This document shows positions 49,869 through 58,849 of a DNA stretch of 59,884 nucleotides, one piece after another (the first letter of the stretch is position 1; each line of letters opens with the position of its first letter). The position numbers and the translations under genes are program-made. The stretch spans positions 1-59,884 of the forward strand of contig QHXR01000023.1 of assembly GCA_003223025.1 (NCBI GenBank), read 5' to 3'. Below the pieces are notes generated by a model. The model worked only from the letters and a program-made list of their open reading frames with translations. It had not been told where the DNA came from and made no database searches. The DNA comes from Acidobacteriota bacterium (lineage in GTDB: Bacteria > Acidobacteriota > Blastocatellia > Pyrinomonadales > Pyrinomonadaceae).

Positions 49869-51029
49869 TTAACTCAAAACCGATCTCAATTTCTCCAACG
49901 CACCTTCGAGGATATTGTCTTCGCGGGCGATGCAGATTCGGACGTATCGGTCCCACATGTCGTTGTCCGCGAATGCACTACCGGGCGTCATTCCGACACC
50001 GGCTTTCTCCATCAACATTTCGTTGAATGTGAGCGCGTCGTTGAACTGCTCGGGGATACGAGACCAAAGATAGAACGCCGATCCGGAATCGTAGATCTTG
50101 AATCCGAGGTCGGTGATGCCTTCACCAAAACTGCGGCGTTTCGCATCGAATTTATCTCGCAACGCCGGATAGTATGCGTCGTCCGCCATCAAAACTTTCG
50201 AGAGAGCAGCCTGAAGAGGCGTCGCCGGGCAAACGTAAATTACATTCGCGGCGTTGTTGATCGGCGCGATCAGCTCGCCTTTTCCGAACGCGTACCCGAG
50301 ACGCCAGCCCGAGATGTTCCATGACTTCGAAAACGAATTGACCGTGATCGTCCGCTCCCACATTCCGGGCAAAGTCGCGATCGGAATATGCGGATTCTCG
50401 CCCGTGACGTAGTGCTCGTAAACTTCGTCCGAGATGACGAGCAGGTCGAGTTCCTGCGCGACTTCGGCGATCGCTTCGAGCTCGGTCTGCATCATCACTT
50501 TTCCGCTCGGATTCGCCGGTGAGCAAACGATGATCGCCTTGAGCGGATACTCGCTGCGGTTCATCAGCTCTTTACATCGAGCAAGCAAAGCATCTTTTTC
50601 GAATCCAAGGTTCTCGTCGAGCTCGAACGATTCAGTCTTCCCGCCAAACTCTTCGAGGATCCGGCGATGATACGGATAGTACGGTTCAAAGACGAGCGCA
50701 GATTTTCCTTGTAGATAACTAATAGTCAATCCGATCAACGCACCGGTGCCGCCGTTCGTGATCATCACTTCGAGCGGTTTTGCATCGACATCGAGGTCGA
50801 TGCCGTTGTACTTTTTGATCTTTGCCGCGACCGCGATCCGGAGATTCGCATCGCCTTCGCTCCCGCCGTAATGATTGCGACTCGCGGCGATTATTTCAGC
50901 GGCCTCTTTTGCTAATTGCGGATCGATCGGGAGTTCCGACTGTCCCTGGACAAGGTTTCCGCTCGGAGGCACGAGCCGGGTTATAGCCCTGATATCGGGC
51001 TTGATCTTTTTAACTTTTGGTTCGGACAT
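49869..51029 (-). CDS. Class I/II PLP-dependent aminotransferase
   Basis: A 386-aa fold-type I aminotransferase. PLP-binding Lys in VNSFSKSWNISGWRLGYAFG, Asn/Asp pair in VCSPANPSGKVMM and VISDEVYEHYV, substrate Arg in YVRICIAREDN near the end. The pattern fits the aspartate/aromatic aminotransferase group (AAT-I). The N terminus (VKKIKPDIRAITRLVPPSGNLVQGQ) is typical. Substrate is not certain. It is alone, with repeat E downstream and a P450 diverging upstream. Confidence 0.9.
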   Translation of the reverse strand: MSEPKVKKIKPDIRAITRLVPPSGNLVQGQSELPIDPQLAKEAAEIIAASRNHYGGSEGDANLRIAVAAKIKKYNGIDLDVDAKPLEVMITNGGTGALIGLTISYLQGKSALVFEPYYPYHRRILEEFGGKTESFELDENLGFEKDALLARCKELMNRSEYPLKAIIVCSPANPSGKVMMQTELEAIAEVAQELDLLVISDEVYEHYVTGENPHIPIATLPGMWERTITVNSFSKSWNISGWRLGYAFGKGELIAPINNAANVIYVCPATPLQAALSKVLMADDAYYPALRDKFDAKRRSFGEGITDLGFKIYDSGSAFYLWSRIPEQFNDALTFNEMLMEKAGVGMTPGSAFADNDMWDRYVRICIAREDNILEGALEKLRSVLS

Positions 51030-51197
51030 ACGGGTTTAAAAATAGCAGATAGATCGGGCGGTCGCATCTCGTTAGGACGGTTGGCTTGAGGATGTCGATA
51101 TCACATCCGTGATCAATAGGACCCTTACGCTCTATCAGTCTCTTTAGTGTCACATCCCTTGTCGAGCGCCCAACTCCGTTCTGTCATAATCTTTCCA

Positions 51198-52574
51198 ATG
51201 CTTCCTCCATCTCAAAAACCAAATCTCATCGGCGGACACTTTCGAAAATTTCGAAAAGACGCGACGGGATTCCTAACGGAGCAGGCGAAGCTCGGTGACG
51301 TCACATTCTTCCGCATGGGAGCACAGCCTGGATATTTTTTGAATCATCCTGACTTCGTCCGCGATCTCTTCGTCGTCAACGCGCACAAGTTCATGAAAGG
51401 CCGGGCTCTGCAGCGAGCGAAAAATCTTCTCGGCGAGGGATTGCTCACGAGCGAAGGCGCGGTTCATTTACGGCAGCGAAGAATGATTCAGCCTGCGTTT
51501 CATAGGTCGCGTATCGCTGAGTACGCGACGTCGATGGTGGAATTCGCGGACAAGATGTCGAACGAATGGAACGACGGCGACGTTCTCGACATCGACAAGG
51601 AGATGATGCATCTCACTCTGCAGATCGTCGGGAAGACTTTGTTCAGCGCGAATGTCGAGGACGACGCCGACGATGTCGGCAATGCGATGACGACGGTCAG
51701 CAAGCTCTTCGATTTTCTCCTGCTTCCCTATTCCGAGTGGCTGCAGAAATTGCCGCTTCCTCAGACGCGGCGTTTTAATCATGCCAGAGAGACGCTCAAC
51801 TCGGTGATCTACGGGATCATCGAGCGGAGACGAAATTCGGGCGAGGACACCGGCGATCTTTTATCAATGCTGCTCGCCGCACGCGATGAAGAAGACGGCG
51901 GAACGATGACCGACGAACAGATCCGCGACGAGGCTCTGACGCTATTCCTCGCGGGTCACGAAACGACGTCGAACGCTCTGACTTTCACGTGGTATCTGCT
52001 GTCTCAAAATCCCGATAAGGCCGCGAAGCTGCACGACGAACTCGACCGCGTGCTGGCAGAAGGCGGAAACCCGACCGGTAGGGAGGGTGTCTCTTCAAAT
52101 CTTCCGACAATGGATGACCTACCGAACCTGAAATACACGGAGGCCGTGCTCGCCGAGTCGATGCGTTTGTTTCCACCGGCGTGGGCGATCGGGAGACTTG
52201 CCCTAGAAGATCACGCATTCGGTGGATACGAAGTTCCAAAAGGGTCGCTTGTTTTAGTGAGTCCGTACGTCACACAACGTGACCCGCGCTTTTGGGATGA
52301 CGCTGAGAAGTTCATTCCCGAACGCTGGGAATCGCAGAGCGCAAAAGAGGCGAGCCAGAAAAATATCTACTTTCCATTCGGAGGCGGAATTCGTCGATGC
52401 ATCGGCGAAGGCTTCGCGTGGACCGAAGGAATTCTTCTGCTCGCAACACTCGCACGGAAATGGAATATCGGCTTGATGCCGGAACAGAAGATCGGATTGA
52501 TGCCGTTGATCACGTTGCGGCCGAAGTACGGAATGCGGATGCGATTAGCGTCCCGTTTTGAGTCCCGCCTTTAG
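51198..52574 (+). CDS. Cytochrome P450
   Basis: A 458-aa P450 monooxygenase. The I-helix oxygen-binding motif is LFLAGHETTSNAL, the K-helix ExxR is EAVLAESMRLFPP, and the heme loop is FPFGGGIRRCIGEGFA with the axial Cys. There is no transmembrane anchor. Similarity is to bacterial class I P450s related to the CYP102/CYP120/fatty-acid group. I prefer ATG 51198 (MLPPSQKPN); GTG 51147 would add 17 residues. The last six codons and the stop lie inside palindromic repeat B. No ferredoxin or reductase gene is adjacent. Confidence 0.92.
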   Translation: MLPPSQKPNLIGGHFRKFRKDATGFLTEQAKLGDVTFFRMGAQPGYFLNHPDFVRDLFVVNAHKFMKGRALQRAKNLLGEGLLTSEGAVHLRQRRMIQPAFHRSRIAEYATSMVEFADKMSNEWNDGDVLDIDKEMMHLTLQIVGKTLFSANVEDDADDVGNAMTTVSKLFDFLLLPYSEWLQKLPLPQTRRFNHARETLNSVIYGIIERRRNSGEDTGDLLSMLLAARDEEDGGTMTDEQIRDEALTLFLAGHETTSNALTFTWYLLSQNPDKAAKLHDELDRVLAEGGNPTGREGVSSNLPTMDDLPNLKYTEAVLAESMRLFPPAWAIGRLALEDHAFGGYEVPKGSLVLVSPYVTQRDPRFWDDAEKFIPERWESQSAKEASQKNIYFPFGGGIRRCIGEGFAWTEGILLLATLARKWNIGLMPEQKIGLMPLITLRPKYGMRMRLASRFESRL

Positions 52575-52623
52575 GCGGCCCAACCCACTATCGTGTGGGG
52601 CCGCCTAAAGGCGGGACTCAAAA
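52556..52623. repeat. Repeat family B, perfect inverted repeat overlapping the P450 stop
   Basis: Arms 52556-52581 and 52598-52623 are exact 26-bp inverted repeats (TTTTGAGTCCCGCCTTTAGG... / ...GGCGGGACTCAAAA). The first arm encodes the P450 C terminus FESRL and its TAG. The second arm ends 8 bp from the stop of the convergent glycosylase gene. Confidence 0.92.
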
Positions 52624-52630
52624 CAGGGCT

Positions 52631-53242
52631 CTAAGCGCGCACCTTACTTACAAACTCATTTCCCTCCAGCCAAAATCTCCATGGCAGAGCGGCGAACTCT
52701 TCGGCGTAATCGATTCCTACACGCGGTCCGGTGCGAATAGAGGACTTCTTGATCTGCTGATATTCCTCTACCCAGATCCGTTCACTCTCAGTCAGATCTT
52801 CTCCATTCAATTCGCGGTCGATCCCTAACGCGATGCAAAGCTTGCCCGGCCCCGACGTCAGATTCTTATCCTTCATCTCACCGCGGCGTTCTCGCATGAT
52901 CTCAACGCCTTCGACCGGTTCGACGGCGCGGATGAGAACGACGTGCGGCTCGTCGACGACCCCCGTAACCAGATTCAGTTGGTAGTACATGCCGTAAACG
53001 AAGAAGACATAAACGTGACCACCGTCCGCGTAAGTGATCTCATTTCGCTGCGTACGGCGTCCGCCGAAACTATGCGCCGCTTTGTCGATCACACCGAGAT
53101 AGGCCTCGGTCTCGACGATCATTCCCGAAATACGCGTGCCGTCCGGACCCGGCACGACAAGCAGTTTCCCCAGTAGATCGCGAGCGATACGGAGCGTATC
53201 CTCGCGGCTGAAAAAATCACGATTGAGTCGCTTCGCTGACAT
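52631..53242 (-). CDS. 3-methyladenine DNA glycosylase (AAG/MPG type)
   Basis: A 203-aa base-excision repair enzyme that removes alkylated purines. Signatures: FFSREDTLRIARDLLGKLLV, the catalytic-Glu segment MIVETEAYLGVIDKAAHSFGG, YVFFVYGMYYQLNLVTG and LTSGPGKLCIALGID. These match the alkyladenine glycosylase family end to end. It converges on the P450 gene across repeat B. Confidence 0.94.
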   Translation of the reverse strand: MSAKRLNRDFFSREDTLRIARDLLGKLLVVPGPDGTRISGMIVETEAYLGVIDKAAHSFGGRRTQRNEITYADGGHVYVFFVYGMYYQLNLVTGVVDEPHVVLIRAVEPVEGVEIMRERRGEMKDKNLTSGPGKLCIALGIDRELNGEDLTESERIWVEEYQQIKKSSIRTGPRVGIDYAEEFAALPWRFWLEGNEFVSKVRA

Positions 53243-53361
53243 ACTTTCTGGAACGCATGTTGCACACTCCTGATTGCTCTAAGGATACGATCAAATAAGT
53301 GCGCGGAAAACGTACGAGATTAGTCTTCGAGTGTATCAAATAGATTTTGGAGGTCGGGGAA

Positions 53362-53835
53362 ATGCGTATACGAGACATCATGAGCAGTTGCGTTGCGGTC
53401 TGCACCGAAGACACCGCGTTAGAAGAAGTTTACGAACTTATCCAGAAATGCGATCACAAGTCGATCGTAGTCGTTGACAGCAATGCGCATCGTGTGCCGA
53501 TCGGAATTGCGAGCGAGCACAGCATCCTCGAGCAGATTGTCGCTCGAGGCCGGAATCCGCGCACGCTTTCCGCCGGTTCGGTGATGGACGCACGGATCAA
53601 GAAGGTGCCCGAAGATCAGTTGTTAGAAAATATATCGATCGTAGATCTGCAAACCTTAAGTGCGATGGTTGTCGTGAACGCGGATCGTCAGATCATTGGG
53701 CTGGTATCGAGGGAAACGATGCGTCGGTTCGAATCTATCGCCCCGAAACCTCGCCCCGTCACCGTTACCGTGAACTCGGCACCGACGACTCCGAGACCGG
53801 TAAGCGAAATCCCGGCGTTCGGTTGGATCCAATAG
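53362..53835 (+). CDS. Two-CBS-domain protein
   Basis: A 157-aa protein with paired CBS motifs: MRIRDIMSSCVAVCTEDTALEE and GSVMDARIKKVPEDQLLENISI, each with the typical following alpha/beta unit (MVVVNADRQIIGLVSRETM). CBS pairs bind adenosyl nucleotides and regulate partner proteins. GGAGG lies 8 bp before the ATG, which decides the start over the TTG 15 bp upstream. The tail is Pro/Thr-rich (PRPVTVTVNSAPTTPRP). The next gene, 21 bp away, is another CBS pair, so both form one operon. Confidence 0.88.
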   Translation: MRIRDIMSSCVAVCTEDTALEEVYELIQKCDHKSIVVVDSNAHRVPIGIASEHSILEQIVARGRNPRTLSAGSVMDARIKKVPEDQLLENISIVDLQTLSAMVVVNADRQIIGLVSRETMRRFESIAPKPRPVTVTVNSAPTTPRPVSEIPAFGWIQ

Positions 53836-53856
53836 AGAGCAAAGGAGATTTGAATT

Positions 53857-54288
53857 ATGAATGTTGGCGAAATTATGACAAAAGATCCGGCGTGTTGTAC
53901 TCCGGACTCGGGACTTCAGGAAGTTGCGAAGATGATGGTCGACTCCGATTGCGGGTGCATACCCGTTGTCGATGCAACGGATTCAAAGATGCCGGTCGGT
54001 ATGATCACTGACCGCGACATTACATGTCGTGTTGTTGCGAACGGACAGAATCCGCTCGATCTGACAGCAAAGGACGCGATGACGACAACCGTCGTTTCGG
54101 TTACGCCCGACACGTCGATCGAGGACTGTTGCGATCTGATGGAAGAGAGTCAGATCCGCCGCGTCGCAGTCGTCGACGAAAACGGAGCATGCTGCGGGAT
54201 CATCGCTCAGGCCGATATCGCCGCGAATTTGAGTGATACGAAAACGGCTGAGGTCGTGCAGGAAGTTTCGAAGGGAGCTGCGAGCTAG
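53857..54288 (+). CDS. Two-CBS-domain protein
   Basis: A 143-aa CBS-pair protein, almost nothing but the two domains: MNVGEIMTKDPACCTPDSGLQ, CIPVVDATDSKMPVGMITDRDI, then DAMTTTVVSVTPDTSIEDCC and RRVAVVDENGACCGIIAQADI. The DRDI-type Asp that contacts ribose is present in the first domain. Rich in Cys (CC pairs at about 13 and 129). AAAGGAG precedes the ATG. It probably pairs with the preceding CBS protein; ligand and partner are unknown. Confidence 0.92.
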   Translation: MNVGEIMTKDPACCTPDSGLQEVAKMMVDSDCGCIPVVDATDSKMPVGMITDRDITCRVVANGQNPLDLTAKDAMTTTVVSVTPDTSIEDCCDLMEESQIRRVAVVDENGACCGIIAQADIAANLSDTKTAEVVQEVSKGAAS

Positions 54289-54327
54289 GAACAAGGCCCG
54301 CGCGGCCCGCCGACTGCAGGATCAACA

Positions 54328-55017
54328 CCGGTGCAAAAGCCTGCGCGTTAGCAAGGGCGATATGCTCAACGTAATTTACCCGGCGGTCAATCGCAGTCGT
54401 CTTCCGCCGGTGTCCATGTAGCCATCCAGTCTTCAAACGGCACCCAGCCTTGGCTGTACAAGACGTAGTCGATAGCTCCGATGACATGGCGTGGTTTCCA
54501 GAGATATCTGCGACTTCGGCCTCTAGACCATACTTTTAAGTTTCGAGGGAATAGGTTTTCGTCTCGAAGCTTTCTAGTCGAGTAAGCCTTAAAGGCATTA
54601 ACGATTCCTTCCGGCTTGACCTGAGCCGTGACCACAGAATGGACATGGTTCGTTCGAGCGTTAACAGCTCGAAGAGAATATCCCCGGTGCTCGCAGACTT
54701 CGTTTATTGCAAGTTCGACAGCTTCACGTTGACGTCTGTTCAGAACCACCGGCGGTTGATTCATCTCCTCAGACATCGACTCATTGAGAGGAACATTAGG
54801 CTGAATCAGTCTGCTTTCTCGCTTGGATCGAGGGCTTTTTCCGACCGACCAACGAATATCACCGTGAAGCCATGTACCGAATGTTCGGAAAGTTAACAGG
54901 TAGGCCTGAGGAAATTCGTTTTCCTCATAGGTTTCAAAACCGTAGTCATCGAGCATGGGAGTTTGCTCCTGTCGAGTTGTTGATATCGCCCTTGCTTACG
55001 CGCGGGCTTTTGCACCG
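54328..55017. mobile_element. REPtron: RAYT gene flanked by inverted REP sequences
   Basis: GTGCAAAAGCCTGCGCGTTA (within 54328-54363) and, reversed, the segment 54983-55017 (GTGCAAAAGCCCGCGCGTAA on the minus strand) are inverted copies over about 35 bp, both continuing into GCAAGGGCGATAT. They bracket a REP-associated tyrosine transposase gene. This is the arrangement expected for a RAYT with its cognate REPs. Confidence 0.82.
54387..54956 (-). CDS. REP-associated tyrosine transposase (RAYT, Y1/HUH)
   Basis: A 189-aa single-strand transposase of the IS200/RAYT class. The N terminus has LTFRTFGTWLHGD, typical of one RAYT group; the HUH motif is HVH at 104-106 (RTNHVHSVV) and the likely catalytic Tyr is Y125 in FKAYSTRKLR. 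A conserved WSRGRSRRYLWKP segment follows. RAYTs are domesticated relatives of IS200 that mobilise or process REP palindromes. The protein appears full length and could be active. Confidence 0.88.
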   Translation of the reverse strand: MLDDYGFETYEENEFPQAYLLTFRTFGTWLHGDIRWSVGKSPRSKRESRLIQPNVPLNESMSEEMNQPPVVLNRRQREAVELAINEVCEHRGYSLRAVNARTNHVHSVVTAQVKPEGIVNAFKAYSTRKLRDENLFPRNLKVWSRGRSRRYLWKPRHVIGAIDYVLYSQGWVPFEDWMATWTPAEDDCD

Positions 55018-55121
55018 TGTGAAACGTCGTTTATACCACTTGCGATCTACTCTTTCGTTTAAGAGCGGCTCGAGATCGCCTTGCTAAGGCACGAGGTATT
55101 TCTTTTTTTGCACCAGGGTTT

Positions 55122-57650
55122 TTAGTTCCCTTCCATCTCCGCGAGATCCTGGAGATCTTCGTAAGCTTTCGAGAGAACCGGACGTGCTCTGGTGGATCCG
55201 TCCATGTCGCCGATGTAACCTTCCTTCACCATTGCATCGAGGATCGCGGCGGCGCGGCCGTAGCCGATCCGAAGATGCCGTTGCAGAAGTGACGTCGATC
55301 CACGCTTCGCATTCACGACGCATTTCAACGCATCCCAGAACAGAGGATCGCGACGTCCCGGAAGATCGCCACCGTCATCCATCTCTTCATCCGACTGCGT
55401 GATCGTTGTGTCGTATTCCGGCCTGCCTTGAGCTTTGATGTGATCGACGATCTTGCCGATCTCTTTTTCATCAACGTAAGCACCGTGCACGCGGATGACC
55501 TGCGAGCTCGCCGGCGGAAGGAAAAGCATGTCGCCCTTTCCGAGCAATCCTTCGGCACCGTTCGAATCGATGATCGTTCGTGAATCGACTTTCGAGGAAA
55601 CTCGGAACGAGATGCGGGCCGGGAAATTCGCTTTGATCAAACCTGTGATGACATCGACCGACGGACGCTGCGTCGCAAGCACGAGGTGAATTCCGACAGC
55701 ACGTGCCATCTGAGCCAGACGCGTGATGGATTCTTCGACTTCCTTGCCCGAAACCATCATCAGATCCGCGAGCTCGTCGATGATGATAATGATGTACGGA
55801 AGAGTGCGATGCGGATCGCCGTTGTCGTCCCACTGCTCGAGCGCATTACGACGCTTGGCTTCGATGTTGTAGCCATCGATATTTCGAACTCCGTAGCCGG
55901 CGAGATCTTTGTACCGACGCTCCATCTCGGTGACCGCCCACTTGAGCGAGATCGCCGCTCGTTTCGGATCGGTGATGATCGGAGTCGCGAGATGCGGGAT
56001 GTCGCCATAGACGCCGAGCTCGAGGCGTTTCGGATCGACCATGATGAACTTCACTTCATCGGGCTTCGCCTTGTAAAGAATCGAAACAATAAGTGAGTTG
56101 ACGCCCACTGACTTACCCGCACCGGTCGCTCCGGCGATGAGAAGATGCGGCATCTTCGCGAGATCGGTAACGTAATTCAAACCATCGATCGTCTTGCCGA
56201 GCGCGATCGTCATCAGCGATTCCGATTCGCGAAACTTTTTCGATTCGATGACATCGCGAAGCTGGATCGTCTCGCGCTTGCTGTTCGGAACTTCGATTCC
56301 GACAAATGCTTTTCCCGGAATTCGATCGATGCGGACCGACTCCGCTTTCAATGCCAGACATAGATCGTCGACGAGACCTGTGACACGCGAATATTTCACA
56401 CCCGGATCGGGTTTGAATTCGTATGTCGTAACGACCGGGCCGGGACAAATGTTGACGACCTTTCCGGCGACATTGAACTCACGAGTTTTTTCGACGAGCG
56501 AATCCGCCAGGGCGAGAAGTTCTTTCTCTTTCTGCTCGATGTGCGGAGCCGCCGGATTCAAAAGCTGCGAGCTCGGAAGAACGTAATCGTCGTAAGTCTT
56601 CACCGGCTTCGGCAGCTCGAGCTGCGGCCCGTCTTCGGCAATCACCGGCGGAACATTACCGTTCAATTCGTCCGTGTGTTTTGTCGGCGTGATCGGGATC
56701 GAACCTGACTGACCATCAAGCGGCTCGTCCGATATGATCGTGTCCGGTACCCGTTCCTGCGGCGTGATCGACGGCGGCACGAACAATTCCTCGGCAGCCG
56801 GTGTCGTTTCAAATCCTTTCTGACTTCCCGCCGCGGCGGCCGCAGCCATCTCGACGGCCTTCGTCGCTTTCGTTTTTCTGGATGCGGGGATCGAGATCGT
56901 CGGCGAATCGTTCGGAGCTTCAAGTGCTTCGCGACGTTTCTCCTGCCGCTCCTTCGCCAGGTTGATCTGATCAGCCCGCGCCTCGCGCCGTTTTGCTTTC
57001 CATTCGGCGAAGTGGATCTTGAGGTTTTCCCATCCGACTTCGAAATGTCCGAACGCCCAAGTGAGCGTGAAGTTTGTGATGAGCAGTATCGATGTCGTCG
57101 CAAGTGCAAGGAGCAACACTGTCGCTCCGACCGTGCCGAGCAAACCGACCGACGCTTCCGTCGTCGCGGCACCGACTATTCCGCCGAGTCCCGAATCGCG
57201 TCCGCCGATCAGAGCGGTCAATGCACATGTCGAGACAATAAGAAAACTGAAACCGATGACCTGACTTATTCGCGGCCGCAAGCTTTCCGACTGGAAAACT
57301 CGCCATGCGATCAATGCAAGCAGAGCAGGAAACACATAGGCTACGACGTGGCCAAGAGCCTGGAAGAGAAGATCCGACATCACCGCACCGACGACGCCGA
57401 TCCAGTTCTGCGTTTTGTGTCCCGCACCGAACCCGGTTCCGTTCAGCGACCAGTCGCTGCCATTCCATGAAATAAGCGATAGGAAAATTAGAACTGAGAT
57501 CGCCAGCAAGACGACGGCGATGATCTCGTTAAGGCGCGAGTGCCGGGTCGTGACGCCGGTCTTCTTTTTTATAAGCGTGGCTCCGTCGGCGAGGCAAAAG
57601 TTGAGGTCCTCGTCCTTATACGTTTCCTTGCATGTCGGGCAAATCTTCAT
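55122..57650 (-). CDS. ftsK: DNA translocase FtsK with N-terminal Cys-tag
   Basis: An 842-aa FtsK/SpoIIIE translocase that pumps DNA at the septum. Residues 1-28 are the CPTC...FCLADG tag otherwise seen on the TPR proteins at 2007-13979, an unusual addition. Four or five transmembrane helices follow between 43 and 195. After a Pro-rich linker with a helical charged segment, the alpha/beta motor starts near 360; Walker A is GATGAGKSVGVNS (about 505-515) and Walker B IIIIDELADLMM (about 625). The C-terminal gamma winged helix (LLQRHLRIGYGRAAAILDAM, about 770-840) recognises polar KOPS-like DNA motifs and activates XerCD. Confidence 0.95.
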   Translation of the reverse strand: MKICPTCKETYKDEDLNFCLADGATLIKKKTGVTTRHSRLNEIIAVVLLAISVLIFLSLISWNGSDWSLNGTGFGAGHKTQNWIGVVGAVMSDLLFQALGHVVAYVFPALLALIAWRVFQSESLRPRISQVIGFSFLIVSTCALTALIGGRDSGLGGIVGAATTEASVGLLGTVGATVLLLALATTSILLITNFTLTWAFGHFEVGWENLKIHFAEWKAKRREARADQINLAKERQEKRREALEAPNDSPTISIPASRKTKATKAVEMAAAAAAGSQKGFETTPAAEELFVPPSITPQERVPDTIISDEPLDGQSGSIPITPTKHTDELNGNVPPVIAEDGPQLELPKPVKTYDDYVLPSSQLLNPAAPHIEQKEKELLALADSLVEKTREFNVAGKVVNICPGPVVTTYEFKPDPGVKYSRVTGLVDDLCLALKAESVRIDRIPGKAFVGIEVPNSKRETIQLRDVIESKKFRESESLMTIALGKTIDGLNYVTDLAKMPHLLIAGATGAGKSVGVNSLIVSILYKAKPDEVKFIMVDPKRLELGVYGDIPHLATPIITDPKRAAISLKWAVTEMERRYKDLAGYGVRNIDGYNIEAKRRNALEQWDDNGDPHRTLPYIIIIIDELADLMMVSGKEVEESITRLAQMARAVGIHLVLATQRPSVDVITGLIKANFPARISFRVSSKVDSRTIIDSNGAEGLLGKGDMLFLPPASSQVIRVHGAYVDEKEIGKIVDHIKAQGRPEYDTTITQSDEEMDDGGDLPGRRDPLFWDALKCVVNAKRGSTSLLQRHLRIGYGRAAAILDAMVKEGYIGDMDGSTRARPVLSKAYEDLQDLAEMEGN

Positions 57651-57659
57651 TAGTAAAAC

Positions 57660-57752
57660 GTGAATGGCGAATCGTGGAAGGTGAGCGAACTGCGAAGCAT
57701 ACCCGCGGGAAAACGCAACTTTTCTATTTCGGATTTACGATTCGCTATTCAC
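57660..57752. repeat. Inverted repeat overlapping the prfB stop
   Basis: GTGAATGGCGAATCGT (57660-57675) and ACGATTCGCTATTCAC (57737-57752) pair with one mismatch. The right arm encodes the last prfB residues VNSES. Similar GTGAATxGCGAATCG words are common in dispersed repeats of related genomes, which I state from memory. Confidence 0.6.
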
Positions 57753-58845
57753 TCCCTTCTTATATAACAGAAATTCCTTGATGAAGTCATCAATTTCTCC
57801 ATCGAGCACAGCGTCGACATCGGTGACCTCGAACTTCGTCCGCGTATCCTTCACGAGGCGATACGGATGAAGAACGTAATTGCGGATCTGCGATCCAAAC
57901 GAGATGTCCATTTTTGTCGCTTCGAGGTCGGCCGCATCCGCCCGGCGCTTTTCGAGCTCGACCTCGTACAGTTTTGATCTAAGCACCTGCATCGCGACGG
58001 CGCGGTTCTGGAGCTGCGATCGCTGGTTCTGACATGTCACGACGATATTCGTCGGAAGATGCGTAATGCGAACCGCGCTGTCCGTCACGTTAACATGCTG
58101 GCCTCCGGCACCCGATGATCGATACGTATCGATTCGAAGATCCTTGTCCTGGATATCGACTTCGATATTCTCATCGATCTCCGGCGATACGAACATCGAA
58201 GCAAAACTCGTCTCGCGACTTCCGCCTGAGTTGAAAGGCGAGATGCGGACAAGTCGATGCACGCCGGCCTCGGTCGCAAGCAGCCCGTACGCGTATTCGC
58301 CTTCGATGCGGAAGGTAGCGGATTTTATTCCGGCCTCACTTCCCGCTTGCTCGTCGAGGATCTCGACCTTGAAGCCTTTTCGCTCAGCCCAACGGAGATA
58401 CATTCTCAGCAGCATCTGCGCGAAATCCTGCGCATCGGTTCCGCCTGCTCCGGACTGAATCGAGCAGATCGCGTTGTTCGCGTCGGTTTCTCCGGACAAA
58501 AGACTTTGCGTCTGGGCTTCGGAAACCTGCTCCTCGAGTTTGGCGATCAGGGTGTGCAGATCCTTGGCCGAATCAGGATCCTCCGCCGCAAATTCGAAAA
58601 GAACTTCGGCATCCGAGACTCCTGTTTCGAAATTCTTTTGCTGCTCGAGAGCCTTTTCGATGCGGCTACGCTGCTGAACAACCTTCTGAGCTTTCTCTTG
58701 ATCGTTCCAAAACTCGGGATCCGAAATTTGTTTTTCTAATTTTTCGAGCTCGGCTTGTTTGCGAGGAGCGTCAAAGAAACCTCCCAAGTTGGGTAACTTT
58801 CTCTTTTATCTCTTCGTGTTTTGATTGCAGTTCGGACAATTCCAT
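57735..58845 (-). CDS. prfB: Peptide chain release factor 2, programmed +1 frameshift
   Basis: RF2 recognises UGA/UAA. Zero frame from ATG 58845 gives 24 residues (MELSELQSKHEEIKEKVTQL...GRFL) to an in-frame TGA at 58773-58771. A +1 shift at CTT-T-GAC continues as DAPRKQAELEKLEKQISDPEFW from 58772 to the stop at 57735, total 369 aa. SPF (RISPFNSGG) is the stop-codon anticodon tripeptide of RF2, and the peptidyl-release motif GGQ is in SSGAGGQHVNVTDSAVR. The gene follows the SRPBCC gene by 4 bp. The frameshift gives autoregulation by RF2 level, as known in E. coli. Confidence 0.96.
58770..58785 (-). promoter_or_regulatory. prfB +1 frameshift site
   Basis: Minus strand GGGAGGTTTCTTTGAC: a Shine-Dalgarno-like GGGAGG, a 3-nt spacer, slippery CTT, in-frame TGA and C. 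Spacing and slip codon are the same as the E. coli prfB site (AGGGGG-TAT-CTT-TGA-C). Confidence 0.95.
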
Positions 58846-58849
58846 AGAT

